This document shows, in pieces, positions 12,270 through 23,354 of a stretch of DNA of 64,000 nt. Where the stretch lies: positions 128,400,997 through 128,464,996 of the forward strand of contig NC_134097.1 of NCBI RefSeq assembly GCF_000715075.1, written 5' to 3'. Source of the DNA: Nicotiana tabacum. Its lineage: Eukaryota; Streptophyta; Magnoliopsida; Solanales; Solanaceae. The stretch's first letter is position 1, and each line of letters begins with the position of its first letter. The notes beneath the pieces were generated by a model. The model was not told the DNA's origin, ran no database searches, and saw only the letters and a program-made list of their open reading frames with translations. The position numbers and the translations under genes are program-made.

Positions 12270-12360
12270 CCTTAGGCTAACTTGGAATCAAAACCTCAAA
12301 GAACAAGCGTAAAACAGGGTGTGTTATGGAGATCGTATCAAATCACCACTATTATTTTTG

Positions 12361-12381
12361 GCCCCATAGTGGGCGTCAAAC
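12361..12381 (-). other. Primer-binding site of the minus-strand Tat-like element
   Basis: On the minus strand, GTTTGACGCCCACTATGGGG directly follows the LTR end. The equivalent site in the plus-strand relative is at 44184-44204 (GTTTGGCTCCCACCGTGGGG). The shared position and wording identify both as primer sites. Confidence 0.65.
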
Positions 12382-12585
12382 TGTTTATCCTAACAAATGG
12401 GTAACAATTAAATTTATAAGCGATTTAAAAAATATGTGATTTAATTCAATATGAATGATGTAAGAACAACAAGTAATTAAGTTAAAGATAAAATGAACAA
12501 TCAAACCAATTATAATATGATGATCAAGCCTGATCTTAAGTTGAACACTGAAATTCGGCCTCGATCGGACCCTCGATATAAGCTT
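12382..12585 (-). repeat. LTR of the minus-strand Tat-like element, inner half
   Basis: On the minus strand it ends 'TTAGGATAAACA' immediately before the primer site. It is cut at 12585 by the Ogre insertion. The outer half is at 42622-42819, giving an LTR of roughly 400 bp once the duplicated target is discounted. Confidence 0.7.
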
Positions 12586-15500
12586 TGTTGATACCTAATT
12601 TTTCCCTCGTATTTTTTTAAAAACATATATATACTTTCAAAATAGCATATTTCCATCATCATTTAGTTTACAAACTTATACAAACATTTTCCATAATTTT
12701 TAGAAGCTTTAAATTAATTAATTTATGCATTTTATTATATAAATATTCAATAATTATCCTTCAAATTATTTTTTTATGATGATTTAATCATACAAACTTA
12801 TTATTTACACCAAAATGTATGCTTTTAAATATTTTACTTCACTTTTCATAATTACATTTGCATTTTTAGGCTAATTGCACATTTTTGCAATAATAGCCTA
12901 TATTCATGTACAATTACATTATTTGTGCCAAAATAGTTTTTTATATTTTTATAATATTAAGTTATTATTTTCAATCATTTTAATACACAAATAATACTAT
13001 TTTTTATTTATTAATTACTTTTATAAATTACCTTTTGATAAATATTGGGTACTTAAATAACAGCCCCACTTTTAAACCATTTTTAGACCAAATAAATGGC
13101 CCAAAACTCTCAAAAACCTAGCCCAAATACCCCAGCCCAAACCAGATTATCCCAACCCTCTAAACCCAGCCAGTAACCCATTTAAACGACCCAACCCAAC
13201 CTTTTTAAATCCTAGCCGTTGATCTCTAAGATCAACGACCCACATCTAATTCACCTCTTTAATTAACCCATTACCCCCAAACCCTATTTATTCCCTCTAA
13301 CCCGCCGCCCCTAAACACTCTCCACTCCCCCTTCTTCAACTAAACCCTAATCGCCCCCCTAAAACCTTCTCCTAATCCCACTGAATATGGGATTCGATTG
13401 CCATTTATTTCCATATCTGACCCCCTTTTGATATTGATTGTTCTCTTATGGTATTACTTTCTCATGACAAGCAAATTTCTTCCTAAAAACTAGGGTTTAC
13501 ATCTCTTAAATTGATAATTTAGACTTATTTATATATTCACTTTCCTTTTTTATTACTTAAATCACCCCGTTAATGTTTGATTTTTACTATTATATTAAAC
13601 CCTCCCCCATTCCCTTCCAAACAGGACTTCAATCTCTAATTTTCACAGAAAATATTGGGGCTTTTACTCTGTGTTCACTTGTTATTTTGTTCTGTTTGGC
13701 TCTTGGCCGTTGAATGCCAAGGCCACCGGATTTTCTACTTTTCGACCTTTCTTGGGTGTGAGCACTACCCTGGGTTCTTGAAACCATTGGGAACTTGACG
13801 CATCTGAGATTTTGGGTCCTGATTGTTGTTCTTTTCTTGTTTGTTGAGAAATAACTGGTTAGTTTCTCAGCCTTCACAATGTTTATTCCATTATAATTTA
13901 ATTAGCTTATCTATGATTTCTGAAAGTTGCCTGACTTGATATAATTCCTTGACTCTCTTCATGTGTGATTATGCCTATAAAACTATTAGCCCTAAATAAT
14001 GCATTTTGTATCTAGCTTAGGCCATTTGGATAATTTGAAGTATGTTTAGCCTAATGTTATTGATAATTTGAGTGTTTGCATTGGTTATATGGCTTAACCC
14101 ATGCTTCCTGCCTGATTTTGAATTTCTATAGTGATTTTATGTTATTAGTATGCCCTAATTTGTTTAAACTTTCACTCTAGTTATAATTTGTTCCTATGAC
14201 TATGCTTATCACTTTTTGTGTTCGTGACATCTAATTCTGTTTGCTCCATGAAGTATAAGTCACACTTTTTAACCCCTGTGTTTTGCATAATTTGATCCTT
14301 TAGGTTTTAAATTTGTTGCATTAGTGACAACTATTTGTCTTACTAGCCTAATGCTTCTTGCCTATTAACTTTGTAACCCTATAAGCTTTAGGCTCCTTGC
14401 TTCTTATCAATATGTAACCCTGCCCCAATATGTTAAGTGAAAACTTGCAGGATTAACTTGTTTTCTTGAATTCATGTACCCTCTGTGTTGACATGTTCAT
14501 TATATGATCACTTTGTAATGTTTGCAAATGTACTTTTCCAAACCTTATTACTTTACTACTATTTTCATTGGTTGTTTCTCTATTCTGAGTCTCTAATTCT
14601 TGGTCGGCTGAAAGGTAAGGCCCCTCTAAAGCTTCCCTATTAACCTCCCTAGTGTGAGCACTGCTCGAGACGGGACCCATGATGCAGACGTAGAGGTTAA
14701 GCTTGATGCTCAAGTTATCCCCAAGAGAGCGAGTTTTAAGTATCTCGGGTCTATAATCCAGGGTAACGGGGAGATTGATGAAGATGTCGCATATTGCATC
14801 AGAGCGGGATGGATGAAGTGGAGGCTCGCTTCTGGTATTTTATGTGATAAGAATGTGCCGCCAAGACTTAAGGGTAAGTTTTATAGAGTGGTGGTTTGAC
14901 GAGCTATGCTGTATGGGACTAAGTGTTGGCCAGTCAAGAACTCTCACGTGCAGAAGATGAAAGTAGCAGAGATGAGGATATTGAGATGGTTGTGTGGGTG
15001 TACCAAGAGAGATAAGATTAAGAATGAAGTTATCCGAGACAGAGTGGGAGTAGCCTCCGTGGAGGACAAGATGTGAGAGTTGAGGCTGAGATGGTTCGGA
15101 CATGTTAAAAGAAAAAGCATTGATGCTTATATCAGGAGGTGTGAGAGGTTGGCCATTGAGTACTGGGGAAAGGTGATTAGACAGGACATGGCGCTGCTTC
15201 AGCTCACTTAGGACATGACCCATGATAGAAGGGTGTGGAGGTCGAGGATTAAGGTAGAAGGTTTGTGGGTAGTTTTTAGTTGTTCACCAATAGTCTTAGT
15301 AGCATGCATGTCCCTTCATATTCTTAGATTTTTATTACGTTATGTGGTTTTGTTCGCCTCGGGTATTGTATTCTCTGTTGCTATTATTTGGTACTACTTA
15401 TCCTTTATCTCTCCCTTTTTCTTTTCTCTTCCTTCTTTCTTCCGTCCTTGCTTTCCTCTTCTTCTCCTTGACCTTCCTAACCTAAGGGTCTATTGGAAGC

Positions 15501-17176
15501 AACTTCTCTACCTGCATTAGGTAGGGATAAGGTCTGCATACAGACTACCATCTCCAGACCTCACCTGTTGGGATCATACTGAGTTTGTTGTTGTTGTTGT
15601 TATAGTGTGAGCACTGCTTGGGGTCCACTATGAAACCCTTGTGAACTCTGACACACTAGGGCCTAAGGTTCTTTGGCCACCTTTACTAATTACTCAATTC
15701 TATCCCTCTCTATGCCTACTAAATAAGCCAATTGTCTTGTGTAAATGGCTGTTTTCTGGATCCTTTGATCAACTATGGCTACTGGGTTTGGTTCGAGTGC
15801 TCTTGAGGTTTTTGCGCTGTGGTGAAACCTGTATGGATACAAATTTGAAGGCTTGGCTGGGCTGGGTATACTTTGGGCTTGTCTTAGGCCCACTATAGTT
15901 ATTTCTATCACTTTGTAATTTATTTCATTACTGGGACAGTAATAATTCTGTAATAACAATTGGGGTATTAGTAAAATTGGAAAAATGAGTCTATTCTAAT
16001 GTTTGCATAAAAAGGGTAGAAATCCTGCCTATAGGATCTGAATGTTTAATTTGTTCAACATGCTTTGCTTCAATGTGTTTTGTTAGATGACATGTTTATA
16101 GGACAAAAATAATCTCACCTGTGCACATGTCCATTTTCACACATTGTTAACTGCCTATTAGACTGTAATACAACCATTATTTGTTCAAATTTATCCATAT
16201 TAGATATCATGCCTATAGGATTACATTGAGTAACAAATCCCCGCTCTTTACAATATGCACGTAGATATCATGCCTATAGGACATAATCAATTAGCTGCTA
16301 TTTCTGTTATTCCCTGCCCGCCTAGAAAGCATGCCCATAGGAATGAAAATTCAGAATGTTTAAAATTCAGAATCACATAAAAGTCATGCTTATAGGATTT
16401 AAGGACCCCATTTCCTATTAATTCTGGAACTTGTCACCTACTTAATATGTAAAACTTGATTGCGTGCATTTGTTGCTTATATGTGGAGGCCAACTTGAGC
16501 CATTTGTTGCCCCTTATATGTAGTCCTACATGTTTTGAATGTATCTTAGATTTATCATTTTTGAGCAACCTAGGTAAAGTCTAGAACCACCCAAAATAGA
16601 GGTCCAAAGCCTCCTGGGCCATAGGCATAGGACGGGTAGTGCACACATAAGGCATGGTTTAGAATCAACTAGTGTGCATAGGTAAAAACTTAAAGATGGT
16701 AATCGGGTAGCAGAAGATGATAGTTTGTGCCCGCTAAATAATACGAGTAACACCCCATCTCGAGGGAGTAATGAAGTATTATTTATGTTGCACGGGGTGA
16801 TCTTTTAGGCTAAAAAACTTAGGACCCTCCATCTTGTCTTTAAGTCAATTATTTGTGTTTATTCAAAGTCTTTTAATAATGAATTTTCCCAAGCTTCTTG
16901 CTTTCTTTGTCTTTGTTTGTCTGAATAATTCATATAATTCGAGTTCAGCAGGGACCCACAGTTGTGGGCCTCGAAGAGTGTCTAACACTTTCTCTTCGAG
17001 GTAATTTGAGCCCTTACCCGATCTTTGGTGACGCAAACTAGTTAAACCAGAGTTATTTGCAAATAGGTTCCCTAATGCACCTCAAACCCGTTAGGTGGTG
17101 ACTCTCTCTTTTAACACTTCCTCAAAAGAGTTGTCACATGTCAAAACCAGATTTCGCGAGAAAACGGGGCGCGACA
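12586..17176 (+). repeat. 5' LTR of the Ogre-like element
   Basis: It aligns along its length with 38449-42621. Differences include the LINE insertion here (14670-15602) and extra blocks only in the 3' LTR (for example about 39360-39620 and 41590-41800). The putative TATA at 13591-13600 reads TATATTAAAC, against TATATAAAC in the 3' LTR. Six diverged copies of a 'CATGCCTATAGGAT' word lie at 16020-16400. Confidence 0.9.
14670..15602 (+). mobile_element. RTE-like LINE, 5'-truncated, inserted in the 5' LTR
   Basis: The fragment encodes the C-terminal end of a non-LTR reverse transcriptase protein. It reads '[20 protein letters not shown]', then '[20 protein letters not shown]', then a downstream 'MKVAEMRILRWLCG...VEDKM...LRWFGHVKR' region across two frames with stops. 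It ends in a (TTG)n tail at about 15581-15600, typical of RTE-type LINEs. A 20-bp target duplication flanks it: TAGTGTGAGCACTGCTCGAG at 14650-14669 and a three-mismatch copy at 15603-15622. The 3' LTR of the same Ogre has the uninterrupted site at about 40836-40855, so the LINE came in after the Ogre. The 5' truncation is normal for target-primed insertion. Confidence 0.85.
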
Positions 17177-17179
17177 ACA

Positions 17180-17197
17180 TGGTGACTTTGCTGGGGA
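17180..17197 (+). other. Primer-binding site of the Ogre-like element
   Basis: TGGTGACTTTGCTGGGGA lies three bases after the LTR end. Ogre/Tat elements use a 'TGGCGACT...GCTGGGGA' site (a tRNA-Arg type in described elements, from memory). The copy here appears to have one or two substitutions. Confidence 0.65.
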
Positions 17198-18078
17198 TAT
17201 TTTTAGGCTCTTACCATAGCGAATTTGTTTTGTATGAATTAGTCTTCTCTGATAAACGTGTCTTTTATTATTTTTGCTATTACATGAATATCCCGCTACC
17301 GGTTCCCCTTTTATTGTTGCATACACACCCTTTTTCTCGTCCTCCCTTTCATTTGAATTCGCATTAATATGAAAATCTCTGGTCAATTTGGCTATAACAT
17401 GCGTTTTCACTTTATTTCTAGCCGTGCTTGCTTGCTCTAAGTCATTTTTAAATTACTACATCATGTCTCTCCCTACCCTTACTCCTTCGCTTATTTTATT
17501 ACAACTTCTACATTGCGCGAACTCTTCTTCTTGTTTTCCTTTCTTTTTATGTATTTATGTTACATTTAATACTGCATTTACTATTTTCATCATGCAAAAT
17601 ATTTGACAACGTCTTGTTTTATCTTTGCATAAAGCATGCTCCACATCATATTCCACTCGTGCATAATTAATACCATAGCGGAGCTTGATGAGTGTCCGGG
17701 CTCTTCCTGAATCACACTTTAAATCTGGAAAGTCTTATTTACGGTAAAACTAGTCGATCAACGGTGCAGTCGATGGTTCCGTGCCTTTCCCTCTCAAGTT
17801 GTCCGCTTGAGAGTACCGGTTTAGACACTTCTAAAAACCACTGCTCTAATATTAACTGTGCATGCATCATGTCCAAACCTAGTATAGGTTAGAATGCTGT
17901 CCGCGTAATAACTCGCTAAGGCAAGCCTTATCCAAAGTCCGCCGGGATTTTCATAATCCAAATGGACACAATCACGATCTATGCATTATTTGGAGAAAAC
18001 ATGCCAATATATTGATCATTAACGTGTAAATAGCCAAATCCAAAGGGGGAAAGGGCTAACTTTATTTGTTTTGTAGAA
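17198..18078 (+). other. Ogre leader, no gene seen
   Basis: This is an 880-bp untranslated leader between primer site and first ORF. Only short unrelated frames occur. The segment around 17690-17890 (GAGTGTCCGGGCTC ... CTCTCAAGTTGTCCGCTTGAG) contains an inverted repeat, CTCTCAAG/CTTGAGAG at about 17791-17816. It could fold in the genomic RNA. No function can be shown. Confidence 0.5.
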
Positions 18079-20050
18079 ATGAGGCACGAAGTCCCCACGT
18101 TCGGCATGGTTCAAGATATCCCACCTTTGCTGCTAGATTGGTAAGGAAAATCTCTCACCAAGTGACAAAAATCATGTGAAAAGAGTCCTCGGAAATTTAT
18201 CCTCTTTGTTAGACATTCAATCAAACAATGTATTAATTAAGGCCGCCACCATGTTTTGGAATGAGAAGAGAGTCGTCTTCCATTTTGGTGACATTGAAAT
18301 GACTCCCCTTTTATAAGAAATAGGAGGCTTTGTTGGACTCCCATGGGATAGCCTTGGTTTATTAGTACCGGAAAACCGCACTTCTCGAGGTTTCCTGAAA
18401 ATGATGGGTTTCAAGAAAAATGATGGGTTAGTTTGTCTGAAGAAATCTAACATACCATTCGAGTTCCTTTATGAGCGTTATAGGCACATCAAGTCATATC
18501 GCCTTTACCATGATGAGCTTGCCATCACTTCTCTGGGTTGGACACACCGCCGAGTTTTCGTATTCATTGTCTGTTTTCTGGGGATGCTGGTATTTCCAAT
18601 ACAAGGAGAAATGATCCATACTCGTCTAGCTATGGTCACTGGGTCTCTAATGGAGGGGATTGAGGGGCAAATTTATACTATTGTCCCTATGATATTGGCT
18701 GAGATGTACCGGGCTTTAGACTGTTGCAAAAAGGGGTATAACCATTTTGAGGGTTGCAATCTGTTGCTCCAAGTATGGTTATTGGAACACCTTCAGAGAA
18801 GAGAATAACATCAAAAACTTCCGCGACGGCCATGTAATGACCACATAGCCTATCACCATCCGAAGAGAATGACTTTTATTCCAAACAGGTTTGCGCAACC
18901 AAAAAATATTGTGAGATGGGTACATTTTTTTAGCAATTTGACTTATGACAAGGTACATTGGATGTAAGAGTTGTTCCCTAGCAGTAAATTCATCATCAGG
19001 TTGAGAGATGCTCCTCATCTAGTGCTAATCGAATTGAGGGGGATTGAGGGGCAAACTTATACTATTGTCCCTATGATATTGGTTGAGATATACCGGGCTT
19101 TAGACCGTTGCAAAAAGGGGTATAAGCATTTTGAGGGTTGCAATCTGTTGCTACAAGTATGGTTGTTGGAACACCTTCAGGGAGGAGAATAACATCAAGA
19201 ACTTCCGCGACGGCCATGTAATGACCACATAGCCTATCACCATCCGAAGAGAATGACTTTTATCCCAAATAGGTTTGCGCAACCAAAAAATATTGTGAGA
19301 TGGGTACATTTTTTTAGCAATTTGACTTATGACAAGGTACATTGGATGTAAGAGTTTTTCCCTAGCAGTAAATTCATCATCAGGTCGAGAGATGCTCCTC
19401 ATCTAGTGCTAATCGAATTAAGGGGGATCTACCCTTATGCTCCTATAAGGGTTATGAGGCAAGCTGGGAGAAAATAGGTTATACCCCGAGTTTCCAACAT
19501 GGTTCAATACAAAGCAGAATTCCAAGGTAACGCCATTCCATTCAAGTTCAAGGCACAACACATATGTCATCAAAAGATCATTATGGAGAAAGATACTATC
19601 GAGCCAGATCGGTATCACGCTAGCCTTGTGTATTACTATCCATCATGGTTGGTAGATGATATAGCAAGGGATGTCAAGCCAGGGATTAATCTAATGAATA
19701 GGGTTATAGATAACGTTGTTGAAGCACATTTCAAATACAATATGTTGCGCAAAAGGGTTTTCGAGTCTGAAGCCAGGCATTCGGAAAAACATAAAGTGGA
19801 CATGGAAGCAATCAATGAGGGGAAATAAATCGCTACTAAATCAACAGAGAGGTTGGAATACTTGGAGCAGGGGTTGATGGAGCTTGAAGGAAAGATGAGG
19901 AAAAAGATCTCGGACTGTTAGAATGCAGAGGGCAACGAAGGAGGGCATCTAGCAAAGGCGTATCTGTTGCTGGACATGCGCGACCTAGGGAATCTGATTG
20001 AAGGAGCCAAGAAGGCCAAGCATGGAGAAGGTCCCTCTGGGACTAAATAG
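18079..20050 (+). pseudogene. Ogre extra ORF upstream of gag (ORF1)
   Basis: The ATG at 18079 follows the leader and opens with MRHEVPTFGMVQDIPPLLL before an early stop. The main readable parts are 18401-18808, 19034-19192 and 19499-19828, and the last residues before TAG at 20048-20050 are Lys-rich. Ogre elements carry such an ORF ahead of gag; its function is unknown. The residues 'MFWNEKRVVFHFGDIEMTP' (about 18252-18308) match a recurring plant element theme in which a globular N-terminal half is followed by a charged, coiled-coil-like tail (about 19740-19930). A 384-bp tandem duplication sits inside the ORF. At least one frameshift and several stops make it non-functional. Confidence 0.65.
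18655..19422 (+). repeat. 384-bp tandem duplication inside Ogre ORF1
   Basis: 18655-19038 and 19039-19422 are direct repeats with a constant offset of 384 bases. 'GGGGATTGAGGGGCAAA' starts both, and 'AGTGCTAATCGAATT' ends both. The period is a multiple of three, so it adds 128 codons without shifting the frame. Copies differ by scattered substitutions. Confidence 0.9.
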
Positions 20051-20403
20051 ATTAGGAATGATGTTTTACTTGCCTTCTAGATTCGTTTTAGAATTTGGTT
20101 GTAATAAGGCAAATGCCATTAGTGACTCTTTATAATTGTTGTCGTTTTAGTAGAGATTTGGTCCATTTACCATATTAATGAAATGACTTAGTTATTGGCA
20201 TTGATTTCCCCAAATCTATATGTCGCTTAAGCCTACCTCTGGCAAAATAACGTCCCCAAAATAGGACGCGAATTTATAATTCTGCAATGTGTGTTTAAAT
20301 ACCGCAAATATCCTTTTAATACTCCTTACTAACTTGTTTACCTTTTTGTTTTCTTCTTTTATTTGTTCGGTTATTCCCATCCCCTAAGGTTGGTTCGTGC
20401 ATA
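20051..20403 (+). other. Spacer between Ogre ORF1 and gag
   Basis: This is AT-rich sequence without a supportable frame. It ends with a C/T-rich stretch and 'GTGCATAATGGC' around the gag start at 20404. Nothing else is recognised. Confidence 0.5.
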
Positions 20404-22106
20404 ATGGCATCATCAGCATATCATACCATATCTAGAGGTCCTCCACCTCCTCCAAGTGATCCTAAAAATAAAATAAAATCCAAAATGGATGATATGAGCG
20501 GTATCAGGAAAGACAACGCTACTCATGCAGAGAATGTTGAAACTTCAGATGGTCGGAGTACTCCGGCACAGAATGACTTAGTTTTACAATTAGAACAGAA
20601 AATACTGGAGTACAGGGGGGAACTTGAGCAGGTCAAGAACTTGAAAAACCTTTCCCTTACCCTGAACGTCCCCGATGTCAACCAACAAAACGCCCAAAAC
20701 CCAGCACCTCCCCAAAAAACATAAAACCAACAAAATCCTTCCGCACCTCATTAGTATGCCACACCTCCTCAAAATCCTAATCATCCGCCAGTACCGACCC
20801 CTCCATAGCATCATCACCATCCGACCTAGTATCAACAAACCACTACCTACCACACTCCTCAAAATGCACCACAACCTACCCCTGATCCCCAAAATTCAAC
20901 CAACGACCACCACTACGCCTAAATTCCTAGAGTCCATCAAAGTAACCCCATATACGTGGAAACCTTACCCCATACTCCACAACAGACCTTGTACACAACT
21001 GAGTCCTCTGAGAAGGACCTGCTCTTCAAGAACATGACAGAGGAGCTCAAGAATTATGAGGATTTATGTATTCAGCCGGACGTAGAACTACCAGAGGGTT
21101 ACAAACCTCCTAAGTTCAAAATGTTCGATGGGACAGGTGATCCGAAGGTACACTTGAGAACATATTGTGACAAGATTGTAGGGGTTGGTAAAGATGAAAA
21201 AATCCGCATGAAGTTGTTCATGAGGAGCCTCACTAGAGATGCCATGTCCTGGTAAATTAGTCAAAACCCAAAGAAATGGCTTAACAGGGTAAGCATGGCA
21301 TCAGATTTTATGGATCGGTTCAGGTTCCATACAAAAAATGCGCCAGGCATCTTCTACATTCAGAATCTTAAGAAGAAGCCAATAAAAACTTTCCGCGAGT
21401 ATGCTACTCGGTGGAGGTCTAAACTGCGAAAGTAAGGCCAGCACTGGAAGAATAACTAATGAATAATTTCTTTGTCCGAGCTCAAGATCCGTAGTATTAT
21501 GAGAGACTGATGGTTATTGAGAACCATAAATTTTCTGACATCATCAAGTTAGGAGAAAGAATAGAAGAGGGGATTAAGAACGAAATGGTGATAAATTTTG
21601 AGGCATTCCGGGCTACAACCAAAGCCTTGGTGGCCCAAGGTCCAAAGTCTCCTCTCACGCACCAAACACCCCCACCCACATATCAGCCTTCACCTCCTAG
21701 ATACCAACAACCCGCCGCCACTTACCATACATATAACACCCAGCCAGCATACTACCACTCCCCACCAGCCTGCCAAAATTACCAAAATCCTAGACCAAAT
21801 TTCAACCGCAGATTGCGCAGACAATACACCCCGATTGCTAAACCCATCGACCAATTATATGAGAGACTGAAGGCTTCCAGTTATGTCACTCTCATTCCCG
21901 CCTTTGCCATGGAAAACCCCTCTCAGTGGGTCAATCCAAACAAGACGTGTGCCTACCACTTGGGCATGAAGGGTCATACTATCGATGAATGCTGCACTTT
22001 GAAGGATAAGATCCAGACGTTGATTGACACCAAGGTTATACAAGCAAAAAGGTTGCACCTAATGTCTACAACAATCATCTCTCAGATCATAAGGGCGAGG
22101 GGGTAA
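20404..22106 (+). pseudogene. Ogre gag
   Basis: The ATG at 20404 begins a Ser/Pro/Gln-rich N-terminus (to about 20950, with stops). It is followed by the gag domain: 'VELPEGYKPPKFKMFDGTGD' and 'VHLRTYCDKIVGVG...RSLTRDAMSW' at 21079-21255, then 'MASDFMDRFRFHT' and 'TFREYATRWRS' at 21294-21420. The first part keeps one frame from 20404 to 21255. A frameshift precedes 21510, after which come a Pro/Tyr/Gln-rich linker (21640-21800) and a zinc-knuckle-like CAYHLGMKGHTIDEC (21949-21993). Gag builds the particle and binds genomic RNA. Stops at 21253, about 21433 and 21460 inactivate it. Confidence 0.8.
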
Positions 22107-22108
22107 AT

Positions 22109-23349
22109 GTGATAGAAACCGATGAAGAATGGGATCCGAAAAGGTCAATTGGACTCATTCGTGAAGGGGATGAACCTAAAATACCTCCAGTCACTCTCAC
22201 ACCTATTATGGTGCAGATTCAGTCACCAATTGAGGTTGAAGTAGCCGCACCGACTCCGTTTAAGGTTGAAGTAACAACGCCCTCAGCCACGCCAACTCTG
22301 TTTGAGGTGGAAGTGACCACACCCTTCACCGTGACGGTAGAACCTACACCGTCCTTTATGTCCAATGCTATAACTTGGGACTATGCTGCGGAAGCAAGAA
22401 GGAAAGGAAAAAAGAAAATGGAGGAAACAGGTGCAGCGCAAGGCATGACCAAAACTAGTGGGGTATATACACCCGAACATTTGGGAGGAACAAGCAAAGA
22501 AGCTGCTTCTAAGCCGCTCATCATTGAGACCGACCCAGACGATCTTTGGAGAAAAGTGCAGGCGAGAAAATATTCTATGGTTGATCATCTGAACAAAACC
22601 CCCGCTCAGATATCCATTCTATCACTACTGCAGAATTCTGAAGCACATATGAATGCATTGATGAAAGTGTTGAACGAAGCCTATGTACCCAATAACACCA
22701 CTAGTGGAGAAATGACCAACATGGTAGGACAAGTGTTGGAAATCCACAAGATCACTTTTCATGAAGATGAGCTACCACCAGAAGGACTGAGTCACAACAG
22801 GGCACTGCATATCACAGTGCAATTTGAGGACAAATTAATCGCCAGGCTCCTGATAGATAGGGGTTCGAATCTCCATCCAACATCCTTCTATTCTCAACGA
22901 CCGGAGGTTGGGTAAAGGTTTGCATGAGATACGAGGAGGAACTATGAACGTGAAAGCATTAGATGGGTCCGAAAGGGCCATGATTGGGGAGACCAACCTC
23001 TGTTTGCAGATGGGCCCGACTTGGTTTGACATTGATTTCAAGTATTGGACATATCCGCCACATACATTCTGCTGTTGGGATGACCTTGGATACATGTTGT
23101 TGCGGCCATAGCCTCCACTATACACTAGGTCATAAAGTTTGAATGGAATAATCAGGAATTAATCATCCACGGGGATGGGAGTAATCCCATTTATACCAAT
23201 CAGACTGTCGCGTCAATGCAATTGAGAAAGACAAATGGTGGAGTAACAATATTGAAAGCATATTGTTATGGACAGGGTATGAAACCGGCAAGAGTCTCGG
23301 CAAGAATCTCCAAGGGAATACCAAGACGGTACATTTAAAGCGTCATGGT
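22109..23349 (+). pseudogene. Ogre protease region, interrupted
   Basis: The open frame 22109-22915 begins MIETDEEWDPKRSIGLI and includes three near-repeats of 'FEVEVTTP' (22250-22340). It ends in the protease strand 'ALHITVQFEDKLIARLLIDR' plus GSN (22801-22869). The active-site Asp is present, but the usual D-[SGT]-G is DRG. Downstream frames (to about 23200) keep decayed equivalents of the flap and of the 'LLGRPW...VPSTLHQ...KFEW' segment. The 9.3-kb insertion at 23355 separates this from RT at 33117. Confidence 0.7.
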
Positions 23350-23354
23350 ACAAC
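23350..23354 (+). repeat. Target-site duplication ACAAC, left copy
   Basis: ACAAC directly precedes the left LTR (starts 23355) and recurs at 32675-32679 directly after the right LTR. A perfect 5-bp duplication is diagnostic of integrase-mediated Ty3/gypsy insertion. Confidence 0.92.

Noticed and set aside
20675..21037. 120-codon ORF overlapping gag in another frame
   Set aside because: Shadow of the Pro/Gln-rich gag N-terminus; composition (His/Pro/Thr/Leu) follows from the CCAC-rich DNA.
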